From NCBI GenBank assembly GCA_947625995.1, contig CANQQN010000001.1:1-33042 (forward strand): a DNA stretch of 33,042 bases, read 5' to 3'. Every line of letters starts with the position of its first letter. Positions within the stretch are counted from its first letter, which is position 1. This document shows, in pieces, positions 6,729 to 14,270 of this stretch. The notes below the pieces were generated by a model, which was not told the DNA's origin, did not search any database, and saw only the letters and a program-made list of their open reading frames with translations. The translations under genes and the position numbers were made by a program. The DNA comes from an uncultured Lachnospiraceae bacterium. Lineage in GTDB: Bacteria > Bacillota > Clostridia > Lachnospirales > Lachnospiraceae.

Positions 6729-7316
6729 TTGACGATTGAAGAAAAACTGGTTCATTTTCAAAAGAAGGCGGTGGAATCCGCCCGTCTCCAGAGCAATTCC
6801 GTTATCGATGAATATACCGCGGGTCTGGAATCCATTTTTGAGGATTTCCGCATGGAAAAAGACCGGCAGGCCCATCTTCTGATTCAGACAGAGACCGACC
6901 GTCTGACTCAGGAAGCAAACAGGCAGCTGCACGAGGAGCAGCTGCAGATCAAGCGGGAATTTACAAAATACACCGGCGAACTGAAAGAAAAGCTGTTTAC
7001 CGACGTTGCCAATATGCTGGAAGAATTTATGCAGACGCCGGATTATGAAGCTTGGCTGGTCAAGAGGATCAAAGAGGCGAAAGAATTTGCCAGAGGCGAA
7101 GAGATCGTCATCTATATCGACCCGGCGGACTCCCAGCGCCTGTTACATCTTCAGGAACAGACCCACACGCAGCTTTCCGTCAGCAAATATTCCTTTTTTG
7201 GCGGCGTCCGCGCAGTGATTCCCGGAAGACATATCCTGATCGACAATTCCTTCGAGACAAAGCTTCGGGAAGAAAAAGAAAACTTTACGTTCAGAGGGAT
7301 CACAAATGGAAAATAA
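6729..7316 (+). CDS. atpE: V-type ATPase peripheral-stalk subunit E
   Basis: Subunit E forms the peripheral stalk with G/H. The N-terminal 100 residues are a long charged helix and the C-terminal 90 form a mixed domain that binds the top of subunit B, including the conserved SFFGGVRAVI. I prefer TTG 6729 as start, because AAGAGG (6715-6720) lies 8 bases before it. An in-frame GTG at 6720 would overlap that ribosome-binding site. The chosen start gives 195 residues beginning MTIEEKLVHF. The 3' end overlaps subunit A by 11 bases, suggesting coupled translation. Confidence 0.9.
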   Translation: MTIEEKLVHFQKKAVESARLQSNSVIDEYTAGLESIFEDFRMEKDRQAHLLIQTETDRLTQEANRQLHEEQLQIKREFTKYTGELKEKLFTDVANMLEEFMQTPDYEAWLVKRIKEAKEFARGEEIVIYIDPADSQRLLHLQEQTHTQLSVSKYSFFGGVRAVIPGRHILIDNSFETKLREEKENFTFRGITNGK

Positions 7317-9108
7317 AATGATGAATCTCATTTCAAATACAGACAATACCAAGGGTATCATTTCCGGGATCAACGGCCCGGTGGTGTATGTAAAGGGCAA
7401 TACCGGCTTTAAAATCTCCGAAATGGTTTACGTGGGCAAGGAAAGACTTGTGGGGGAGGTCATCAACCTGTCTCAGGAGCAGACCACCCTGCAGGTGTAC
7501 GAGGAAACCACGGGGTTGAAGCCCGGCGACCCGGTGACCGCCACGGGAGACGCCATTTCCGTTACCCTTGGTCCGGGAATCCTGAATAATATCTTCGACG
7601 GCATCGAGCGCCCTCTGGGCGATATCGCCAAAAGCACCGGCGCTTTCATCGGCAGAGGCGTACAGGTGGACGCTCTGGACACCGAGAAAAAATGGAAGGT
7701 GCATATGACAGTGAAAAAGGGGGACTACGTTTCCGGCGGCAGCATTATCGCGGAAGTACAGGAAACTTCTTCCATTGTCCACAAATCCATGGTTCCCCCA
7801 AAAGTGGAAGGTCAGGTGCTGTCCGCGGTCACTGACGGCGATTATACCATCAACGACGTGATCGCGGTGGTTCAGCTTGCAGACGGCACAGAATATCCCC
7901 TGCGTCTTGCCCAAAAATGGCCGATCCGTATTCCCAGACCTGTTTCCAGCCGTTACGCGGCTTCAAAGCCGCTGATCACCGGACAGCGTATCCTTGACAC
8001 GCTGTTCCCCATTGCGAAGGGAGGCACGGCGGCGGTTCCCGGCGGATTCGGCACCGGAAAGACCATGACCCAGCACCAGATCGCAAAATGGGCGGACGCG
8101 GACATCATCGTTTATGTAGGCTGCGGCGAACGGGGCAACGAGATGACGCAGGTGCTGGAGGACTTTTCCAAATTGACGGATCCCCGCACCAAAAAGCCTC
8201 TGATGGACCGCACCACTTTGATCGCAAATACCTCCAACATGCCTGTTGCGGCAAGAGAGGCAAGCATCTACACCGGGATCACCCTTGCGGAATATTACCG
8301 GGACATGGGCTACGACGTGGCCATCATGGCGGATTCCACATCCCGCTGGGCGGAGGCTCTCCGGGAACTGTCCGGACGTCTGGAGGAAATGCCTGCTGAG
8401 GAAGGTTTCCCGGCTTATCTGGCCACCCGTCTGTCCCAATTTTACGAGCGGGCCGGCCATATGAAGAACTTAAACGGCACGGAGGGCAGCGTTTCTATCA
8501 TTGGCGCGGTTTCCCCTCAGGGCGGCGATTTCTCCGAGCCGGTCACACAAAACACCAAGCGTTTCGTCCGCTGCTTCTGGGGCCTTGACAAATCCCTCGC
8601 CTATGCCAGACACTTTCCCGCCATTCACTGGCTTACAAGCTACAGCGAATATCTGCAGGATCTGTCTCCTTGGTATACCAAGAATGTGGCCCACAATTTC
8701 ATCGACTACCGCAATCAGATCATGACGCTTCTCAATCAGGAAAGCAGCCTGATGGAAATTGTGAAGCTCATCGGCAGCGACGTGCTGCCCGACGACCAGA
8801 AGCTGATCCTTGAGATCGCGAAGGTGATCCGCGTAGGATTCCTGCAGCAGAACGCCTTCCATCCGGAGGATACCTGCGTACCGATGGAAAAGCAATACCG
8901 GATGATGGAGGTCATTCTTTACTTATACAGCCGCTCCAAAGCGCTGATCGCTCTGGGTATGCCTATGCGCATCCTGAAAGAATCCGATATTTTTGAGCGG
9001 ATCAGTTCTATCAAATATGACGTGCCCAATGACAAACTTGCCATGTTTGACGATTATCATAAAGAGATCGACGCGTTTTATGACAGCGTCATGGAAAAGA
9101 ACGCCTAA
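7306..9108 (+). CDS. atpA: V-type ATPase catalytic subunit A
   Basis: This 600-residue protein is the ATP-binding catalytic subunit of the A3B3 head. It shows the N-terminal beta-barrel, then the bulge domain unique to V/A-type A subunits (about 115-185). The P-loop GGFGTGKT is at 246-253 (Lys252), and the catalytic glutamate is Glu275 in GCGERGNEM. ADSTSRWAEALRE and SGRLEEMPAEEGFPAY are family hallmarks. The ATG at 7306 overlaps subunit E and has GAGGG 8 bases upstream, inside the E gene. Length is normal and all catalytic motifs are intact. Confidence 0.98.
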   Translation: MENKMMNLISNTDNTKGIISGINGPVVYVKGNTGFKISEMVYVGKERLVGEVINLSQEQTTLQVYEETTGLKPGDPVTATGDAISVTLGPGILNNIFDGIERPLGDIAKSTGAFIGRGVQVDALDTEKKWKVHMTVKKGDYVSGGSIIAEVQETSSIVHKSMVPPKVEGQVLSAVTDGDYTINDVIAVVQLADGTEYPLRLAQKWPIRIPRPVSSRYAASKPLITGQRILDTLFPIAKGGTAAVPGGFGTGKTMTQHQIAKWADADIIVYVGCGERGNEMTQVLEDFSKLTDPRTKKPLMDRTTLIANTSNMPVAAREASIYTGITLAEYYRDMGYDVAIMADSTSRWAEALRELSGRLEEMPAEEGFPAYLATRLSQFYERAGHMKNLNGTEGSVSIIGAVSPQGGDFSEPVTQNTKRFVRCFWGLDKSLAYARHFPAIHWLTSYSEYLQDLSPWYTKNVAHNFIDYRNQIMTLLNQESSLMEIVKLIGSDVLPDDQKLILEIAKVIRVGFLQQNAFHPEDTCVPMEKQYRMMEVILYLYSRSKALIALGMPMRILKESDIFERISSIKYDVPNDKLAMFDDYHKEIDAFYDSVMEKNA

Positions 9109-9122
9109 AAAGGAGGATTCCC

Positions 9123-10511
9123 ATGTCAATCGAATATTTAGGCCTTAGTGAGATCAACGGCCCCTTGATCGCTCTGGAGGGCGTGCAGGACGCCGCCTAT
9201 GAGGAGATCGTGGAGATCACCGTTGATATGAAAGAAAAAAAGCTGGGCAGAGTCGTTGAAATCTATGAGGATAAAGCGGTAATTCAGGTTTTTGAAGGCT
9301 CCGACAACATGTCCTTAAAAAATACTCACACCCGCTTTACCGGCCGTCCCATGGAGATCGGCCTGTCGGAAGACATGCTCGGCCGAACATTCAACGGCAT
9401 CGGCCAGCCCATCGACGACTTGGGTCCCATCGACACCATCGACAAAAGAAATGTAAACGGAAGCCCTTTAAATCCGGTGGCAAGGGAATATCCCCGCAAT
9501 TATATTCATACGGGTATTTCTGCCATTGACGGGCTGACCACTCTGATCCGCGGGCAGAAGCTGCCCATTTTCTCCGGAAACGGCCTGCCCCACGACCAGC
9601 TTGCGGCCCAGCTTGTACGTCAGGCGTCTCTGGGCGCGGATTCTGACGAACAATTTGCTATTGTGTTTGCCGCTATGGGCGTCAAGCATGATGTTGCGGA
9701 CTATTTTAAACGGACTTTTGAACAGAGCGGCGCTTCCGACCATGTGGTAATGTTCCTGAATCTGGCAAATGATCCGGTGGTAGAACGTCTCATCACACCT
9801 AAGGTCGCCCTGACCACGGCAGAATATTTGGCTTTTGAAAAAAATATGCACATTCTGGTCATCCTGACAGATATGACTTCTTTTGCGGAGGCACTCCGCG
9901 AGGTTTCCTCCTCCAAAGGAGAGATTCCTTCCAGAAAGGGCTATCCCGGTTATCTGTACAGTGAATTTGCCACTCTCTATGAGCGGGCGGGGATCATCCA
10001 CGGTTCTTCCGGTTCCGTAACCCAGATCCCGATCCTGACCATGCCAAACGACGACATCACCCATCCGATCCCTGACCTGACAGCCTACATCACAGAGGGG
10101 CAGATCGTTCTGGACCGCACGCTGAACGGACAGTCCATCTATCCGCCTATCGGCATTCTTCCCTCCCTGTCCCGTCTGATGAAGGACGGTATCGGCGAAG
10201 GCTTTACGAGAAAAGATCATCAGGATCTGGCAAACCAGCTATTCTCCAGTTACGCCAGAGTGGGAGAGGCCAGAGCGCTGGCAAGCGTCATTGGCGAAGA
10301 CGAGCTTTCTGACATTGATAAAATATACCTTACATTTGGAAAGGCTTTTGAGGAACAATATTTAAGACAGAAGGAAACGGAAAACCGCTCTATGGAAGAA
10401 ACACTGGATCTTGGCTGGAAACTGCTGTCCATGCTTCCGAAAGAAGAGCTTGACCGGGTAAATACAACGATTCTGGAGGAATTTTATCATCCTTCCGAAG
10501 AAAAAAATTAA
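9123..10511 (+). CDS. atpB: V-type ATPase regulatory subunit B
   Basis: This 462-residue non-catalytic head subunit alternates with A and supplies residues to the catalytic interface. It is homologous to A, but the P-loop is replaced by FSGNGLPHDQLAAQL, the usual B-subunit form that cannot hydrolyse ATP. The conserved SRKGYPGYLYSEFATLYERAG region carries interface arginines. AAAGGAGG precedes ATG 9123, 14 bases after A, so A and B are probably translated in similar amounts. Confidence 0.97.
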   Translation: MSIEYLGLSEINGPLIALEGVQDAAYEEIVEITVDMKEKKLGRVVEIYEDKAVIQVFEGSDNMSLKNTHTRFTGRPMEIGLSEDMLGRTFNGIGQPIDDLGPIDTIDKRNVNGSPLNPVAREYPRNYIHTGISAIDGLTTLIRGQKLPIFSGNGLPHDQLAAQLVRQASLGADSDEQFAIVFAAMGVKHDVADYFKRTFEQSGASDHVVMFLNLANDPVVERLITPKVALTTAEYLAFEKNMHILVILTDMTSFAEALREVSSSKGEIPSRKGYPGYLYSEFATLYERAGIIHGSSGSVTQIPILTMPNDDITHPIPDLTAYITEGQIVLDRTLNGQSIYPPIGILPSLSRLMKDGIGEGFTRKDHQDLANQLFSSYARVGEARALASVIGEDELSDIDKIYLTFGKAFEEQYLRQKETENRSMEETLDLGWKLLSMLPKEELDRVNTTILEEFYHPSEEKN

Positions 10512-10556
10512 GCTGATATCCGGAATTGATCAATATCTGACCCGGGAGGTGACTTT

Positions 10557-11192
10557 ATGGATCCCAATACATTTCCCACAAAGGGAAATCTGATCCTTGC
10601 AAAAAATTCTCTCGCCCTTGCAAGTCAGGGCTACGAGCTAATGGACAAAAAACGGAATATCCTGATCCGGGAACTGATGAACCTGATCGAAGAGGCAAAA
10701 AACATTCAATCAGAGATCGATACCACGTTTTCTGAAGCCTATGAGGCCCTGCAGAGCGCAAATATCCGTATGGGGATCTACAAGGTGCAGGCCATTGCCG
10801 CCAGTATCCCTGAGGATGACTCCATTGCCATAAAAACAAGAAGCATTATGGGAACAGAGATCCCCCTCGTACAGTATGAACCGGCCGGGGGACCACCGCT
10901 GCCCTATTCCTTTTATGACACCAGCCCCGCTCTGGACCGGGCCTATGGCTGCTTTGAAAAAGTAAAGCAGCTTTGCCTGAAGCTCTCCATGGTGGAAAAT
11001 TCCGCCTACAGGCTTGCCACAAGCATCAGCAAGACCCAGAAACGGGCCAATGCCCTGAAAAACATTACCATACCTCATTATCAGGAGTTGTCCAAAACCA
11101 TCGCAGAGGCGTTGGAGGAAAAAGAACGGGAGGAATTTACCCGTCTGAAGGTCATCAAACGACAGCACACGGCAAAAAAGGATGGATCATAA
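10557..11192 (+). CDS. atpD: V-type ATPase subunit D (central shaft)
   Basis: Subunit D is the long antiparallel coiled-coil rotor shaft inside the A3B3 head, bound by F. The 211 residues start with the typical PTKGNLILAKNSLALASQGY and end in a second long helix rich in Glu/Lys/Arg. The middle (about 75-125) is the non-helical part. GGGAGGTG lies 5 bases before ATG 10557. It is the last ATPase gene, completing the set G/H, C, I, K, F, E, A, B, D. Confidence 0.94.
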   Translation: MDPNTFPTKGNLILAKNSLALASQGYELMDKKRNILIRELMNLIEEAKNIQSEIDTTFSEAYEALQSANIRMGIYKVQAIAASIPEDDSIAIKTRSIMGTEIPLVQYEPAGGPPLPYSFYDTSPALDRAYGCFEKVKQLCLKLSMVENSAYRLATSISKTQKRANALKNITIPHYQELSKTIAEALEEKEREEFTRLKVIKRQHTAKKDGS

Positions 11193-11195
11193 CCT

Positions 11196-12164
11196 ATGGA
11201 TTATATTGTCTTGGATCTGGAGTGGAACCAATGTCCTGTAGGAAAAAAGGAAGGCGTTCCCTCCCTTCCTTTTGAGATCATCGAAATCGGCGCCATAAAG
11301 CTGAATGAAAAAAAGGAGATCACCGACCGGTTTCATCGGCTGATCTCTCCACAGGTCTACACGGAACTGCATTACCAGATAAAAAAGGTGATACACAAAA
11401 CCATAAAAGACTTTGACCGCGGCGTTTCCTTTTCCGAAGCGGTCACTTCTTTTTTAGAATGGTGCGGCGACGATTACCGGTTCTGCACTTGGAGCGGCGG
11501 CGATCTCACGGAGCTGCAGCGCAATATGAAATACTACCGGATACCGATCCCTTTTCCCCGTCCCCTTATTTATTACGACGTGCAGAAGCTTTTTGGGATC
11601 GCTTTTGAGAGCAGGAAGATCGCCCGCAATCTGGAATATGCGGTAAATCATCTCTCCATCGTGAAGGACAACCCTTTTCACGGCGCTTATTACGATGCCC
11701 TCTACACAGCAAAGGTCCTGCAGAAAATAGAAACCTCGCTGATCCGCAGCAATTATTCCATTGACTGTTTCATACCGCCTCAGACCCGCAAAGAGGAAAT
11801 ATACGCGGTATTTGAAACCTATTCCAAATATATTTCCCGGGTATTTGACAGCAAAGAAAAGATCATGAGTGATAAAGAGGTTACCAGCACCCGCTGCTAT
11901 CTGTGTGGCAAACCTGCAAAGAAAAAGATCAGATGGTTCAGCAGCAACAACAAGCATTATTTTTGCCAGTGTCTTTGCGAACATCACGGCTGGATGAAGG
12001 GAAAAATTCTGATCAAGACCGCAGAGGGCGGAAAATCTTACGCCGTAAAGATCCTGAAGCTGGTACCCTTTGAAGAAGCCTTAAAAATTAAAGAAAAACA
12101 GGAAGAACTGCGGCAGAAAAGAAAACGGAAACGGCTGCGGCAGTCTCTTGCCGCGGAAAAATAA
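11196..12164 (+). CDS. DEDDh 3'-5' exonuclease with C-terminal Cys cluster
   Basis: This is a 322-residue DnaQ/KapD-type exonuclease. The catalytic acids are seen as Asp7 and Glu9 (VLDLEWN), Asp103 (WSGGDLTEL) and His162...Asp167 (FHGAYYDALYTA), the DEDDh order needed for two metal ions. After about residue 190 comes a non-catalytic tail. It contains Cys234-x2-Cys237, a gap of 19, then Cys257-x-Cys259-x-Cys261 and His263-His264, which could bind zinc, and it ends in a very basic helix. It starts only 3 bases after subunit D, so it is in the V-ATPase transcript. Its substrate (DNA or RNA) cannot be told from sequence. Confidence 0.85.
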   Translation: MDYIVLDLEWNQCPVGKKEGVPSLPFEIIEIGAIKLNEKKEITDRFHRLISPQVYTELHYQIKKVIHKTIKDFDRGVSFSEAVTSFLEWCGDDYRFCTWSGGDLTELQRNMKYYRIPIPFPRPLIYYDVQKLFGIAFESRKIARNLEYAVNHLSIVKDNPFHGAYYDALYTAKVLQKIETSLIRSNYSIDCFIPPQTRKEEIYAVFETYSKYISRVFDSKEKIMSDKEVTSTRCYLCGKPAKKKIRWFSSNNKHYFCQCLCEHHGWMKGKILIKTAEGGKSYAVKILKLVPFEEALKIKEKQEELRQKRKRKRLRQSLAAEK

Positions 12165-12204
12165 ATTTTTTAACAAATACTTTGCTAAAAAATTAAAGAG
12201 TGTG

Positions 12205-12234
12205 TAGACAAAAGACTGCAATATATGATAATAT
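12205..12234 (+). promoter_or_regulatory. promoter upstream of the structured leader
   Basis: TAGACA (12205-12210), an 18-base spacer and TAATAT (12229-12234) preceded by TGA (an extended -10) form a plausible promoter. The predicted start is at about 12241, giving a 5' leader of about 250 bases before the recombinase gene. Confidence 0.5.
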
Positions 12235-12285
12235 ATATATAGTATATTGATGATTCACATTGATAATATTTATCGACTATGCCCT

Positions 12286-12312
12286 TGAGGGGCTTTTCCC
12301 TCACTATTTTTT
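12286..12312 (+). terminator. terminator-like hairpin, either operon end or attenuator
   Basis: TGAGGG (12286-12291), loop GCTTTT, CCCTCA (12298-12303) is followed by CTA and six T. It could end the V-ATPase/exonuclease transcript. It also lies downstream of the promoter at 12205-12234, so it could act as an attenuator or make a short RNA of about 70 bases. Confidence 0.6.
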
Positions 12313-12330
12313 AAAAAGGTAGTTTAGATT

Positions 12331-12472
12331 GAAAAATCACGCTGATGCGTTGATTTTTCACAATGGGATTTGTAAAGAACCGGAGGTTCTTATGGGAGCG
12401 TTTCCAAATCCCATTGATGGCAGATGAGAAACTGCATCCGCAGTTTTCATCGTCTCGTCGCGCAAACGCTCC
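12331..12472 (+). ncRNA. structured 5' leader with predicted pseudoknot (candidate cis-regulatory RNA)
   Basis: Five base-paired elements are visible. P0 is GAAAAATCACGC (12331-12342) with GCG-T-TGATTTTTC (12347-12359), 12 bp with one bulge. P1 is CAATGGGATTT (12361-12371) with AAATCCCATTG (12406-12416), 11 bp perfect. P1a, inside P1, is AAGAACC (12375-12381) with GGTTCTT (12385-12391). P2 is 12423-12435 with 12440-12451, 12 bp with one bulge. The fifth is GGAGCGTTT (12395-12403), inside the P1 loop, with AAACGCTCC (12464-12472), 9 bp perfect, which makes a pseudoknot or an alternative fold. The last arm ends 4 bases before the GGAGG ribosome-binding site of the recombinase. I do not recognise a known riboswitch class. 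Confidence 0.6.
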
Positions 12473-12488
12473 GGAATGGAGGATTTTT

Positions 12489-13238
12489 ATGAATTGGGTA
12501 GCGCCTATCAAAGATGAAAAAACATTGCAGGAATTTAAGGATCGTCTGAAACAGATCGATCAGAAATATTATATTATGTTTGAGATCGGTGTGGGTACGG
12601 GCATGCAGCTTCAGGATATCCTGAAATTAAAGGTTAAAGATATTCTGGACAAAAAAGAGTTGACGGTCACCATCGGCACAAAGGGCATGAAGACCACATT
12701 TAAGATCCCCAAAGACCTTCAGGATCTTATCAAAGAATTTACAAAAGGAAAGCCTGCGGATTCTTATGTAATCACCGGATTTACCGGCTCCAACACACCG
12801 CTTTCCAGAGAACAGGTTTATCGTGTATACCGGACGGCAGGCAAGGACGTGGGCTTAAGCTCTATCGGCGCCCAGACCATGAGAAAGACCTTCGCGTGGA
12901 AATACTATAAAGAGACCGGAGATATTTATTATCTTCAGAATCTGTTTAATCACGCGTCCCCTTCCATCACCTACCGTTACATCGGCGAAAAACCCAATGT
13001 ATCTATCGTGTTCAAGAAGATGACTGCCAGCGAAAATGAGCGCTGCCGCCGCATCCTCTACAAGGATAACAACGGCAAAAACCGGATTCACGCCATTGTG
13101 GAAGTCTTGAACAACATAACTATGGAGATTGACAATCCTGCAAACAGCGATGCTTTTTATGGCAGAGTTGATACATTATTAAATGAATTGGAAGAACTCA
13201 TTCAAAATTACAGCAGCGAGCAGAATGGGAACGATTGA
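12489..13238 (+). CDS. short tyrosine-recombinase-like protein lacking catalytic Arg I
   Basis: The 249-residue product matches the catalytic domain of phage-integrase/XerC-type recombinases. Box I is GVGTGMQLQDILKLKVKDI, where the position of the first catalytic Arg (TGLRxxEL in the family) is Gln40. A beta-hairpin lysine (Lys65 or Lys68) is present. Box II has Gln129-x-x-Arg132 instead of His-x-x-Arg, then His155 and the nucleophile Tyr164 at the expected spacing of 9. Only about 30 residues precede box I, so the usual N-terminal DNA-binding domain is absent; 85 extra residues follow the Tyr. ATG 12489 has TGGAGG at 12477-12482. The frame is open back to an ATG at 12363, but that lies in the structured leader and has no RBS. 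Confidence 0.8.
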   Translation: MNWVAPIKDEKTLQEFKDRLKQIDQKYYIMFEIGVGTGMQLQDILKLKVKDILDKKELTVTIGTKGMKTTFKIPKDLQDLIKEFTKGKPADSYVITGFTGSNTPLSREQVYRVYRTAGKDVGLSSIGAQTMRKTFAWKYYKETGDIYYLQNLFNHASPSITYRYIGEKPNVSIVFKKMTASENERCRRILYKDNNGKNRIHAIVEVLNNITMEIDNPANSDAFYGRVDTLLNELEELIQNYSSEQNGND

Positions 13239-13260
13239 TTTTTTCATACTATTTCCAAAA

Positions 13261-13298
13261 CAAAAAGGGCATTTCACATCAGTGAAATGTCCTTTTTG
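13261..13298. terminator. bidirectional terminator between the recombinase gene and tRNA-Ser
   Basis: A 17-bp stem (13261-13277 with 13282-13298, one G-U pair, loop ATCA) carries A-runs on one side and T-runs on the other. It can stop the rightward recombinase transcript and the leftward tRNA-Ser transcript, whose gene ends 8 bases away. Confidence 0.9.
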
Positions 13299-13305
13299 AC
13301 TGTTA

Positions 13306-13393
13306 CGGAGAAGGAGGGATTTGAACCCTCGCGCCGCGCAAACGACCTACACCCTTAGCAGGGGCGCCTCTTCAGCCACTTGAGTACTTCTCC
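13306..13393 (-). tRNA. tRNA-Ser (anticodon GCT)
   Basis: This is an 88-nt class II tRNA with a long variable arm. The acceptor GGAGAAG pairs with CTTCTCC and the discriminator is G, the serine identity base. The anticodon loop is CTGCTAA with anticodon GCT, reading AGC/AGU. The T-arm GAGGG-TTCAAAT-CCCTC is intact. CCA is not encoded. It is a single-gene unit with its own promoter and terminator. Confidence 0.96.
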
Positions 13394-13489
13394 AGAACCT
13401 GAAATCGAAACAATCTTATGAAATTGTCTCTGCGCTTTCCGGCTTTTTAGATACCGTAAAACAGTATCCCTCTCGCCGACGCAAAATTT

Positions 13490-13518
13490 ATTATACTAAA
13501 ACACAGGTTATTTGTCAA
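13490..13518 (-). promoter_or_regulatory. consensus promoter of tRNA-Ser
   Basis: TTGACA (13518-13513), 17 bases and TATAAT (13495-13490) match the sigma-A consensus at every position. The predicted start at about 13483 leaves an unusually long 5' leader of about 90 bases before the mature tRNA. Confidence 0.9.
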
Positions 13519-13547
13519 TGGTTAATTTGCCCCCGTGAAAAGCTTTT

Positions 13548-14267
13548 TCACGCCGCGTTTTGCTGTAATTCCGCAATTTTCGATACGATCCGGCCTTTCA
13601 CCATTTCAGCGATCTCCGTAGTGGTCATATCCTTGTATTCCTCATAACAGACAGGCTCCAGATAACAGATCTTCATGGTGACTTTTGATATGGTATTGGA
13701 ATCAAAAGGCTTGAAGGAATCCACCAAGGCAACGGGCACGATAGGACATTTTGATTTGGTGGCGCTTTTAAAGCTGCCTCCTTTAAAATCTCCTACCTGA
13801 TTGCCGTTCTTGGAACGGGTACCCTCCGGAAAAATCACAAAATTGCGGCCCATAGATACCTGCCTGATCACTTCAAGGATCACCTTCATGGATTGGCGCA
13901 CGTCCTCCCTGTCAATTGGAAGCGCGCCCATGACCCGAAACACCCATCTTAAAAAAGGAATGTTTGTCAGTTCTTTTTTTATCACAACGGAAATGGGATG
14001 ATCCAGCGTATCGATAATGGCAAGGACGTCGTACATGCCCTGATGGTTTGGAAACAGGATAAATCCGTCATCCTTAGGGATATTCTCCGTCCCGTAGCTT
14101 TCAATGACCACATTGCCGCCTTTGTTGGCGTGCTTCACAATATTTTTCAGATGCATGTATTTCTGCCACTCTGTAGCTTTTTTTGATTTTGCGTAATAAA
14201 CCATTTTGATAAAATAAACGGGAAACAAAAAAATGTTCCTGAAGATCATCAAGTATATTCTTTTCAT
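13548..14267 (-). CDS. plsC: 1-acyl-sn-glycerol-3-phosphate acyltransferase
   Basis: PlsC makes phosphatidic acid from lysophosphatidic acid at the inner face of the membrane. The 239 residues show the acyltransferase motif HQGMYD (His75-x4-Asp80), the glycerolphosphate-binding FPEGTRS (146-152), and a hydrophobic N-terminal segment (about 5-25). LPIDRED (116-122) and CPIVPVAL further support the family. The ATG at 14267 comes 3 bases after the stop of fumarase beta, so it is translationally coupled to that gene. A small palindrome covers its stop codon but has no T-tract. Acyl donor (acyl-ACP or CoA) is not determinable here. Confidence 0.93.
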   Translation of the reverse strand: MKRIYLMIFRNIFLFPVYFIKMVYYAKSKKATEWQKYMHLKNIVKHANKGGNVVIESYGTENIPKDDGFILFPNHQGMYDVLAIIDTLDHPISVVIKKELTNIPFLRWVFRVMGALPIDREDVRQSMKVILEVIRQVSMGRNFVIFPEGTRSKNGNQVGDFKGGSFKSATKSKCPIVPVALVDSFKPFDSNTISKVTMKICYLEPVCYEEYKDMTTTEIAEMVKGRIVSKIAELQQNAA

Positions 14268-14270
14268 AAC

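Noticed and set aside
9468..10220. 250-codon leftward frame opposite V-ATPase subunit B
   Set aside because: It mirrors a conserved gene on the other strand; no RBS and no recognisable product. The same holds for long antisense frames over subunits C, I and A.
12363..12488. N-terminal extension of the recombinase from ATG 12363
   Set aside because: In frame and open, but the ATG has no RBS and the segment is the dense stem region; ATG 12489 has a strong GGAGG site.
12240..13300. Recent integrative element carrying the recombinase
   Set aside because: No second att-like repeat at tRNA-Ser, no cargo or excisionase genes, and the catalytic Arg is missing; a mobile element is not supported.
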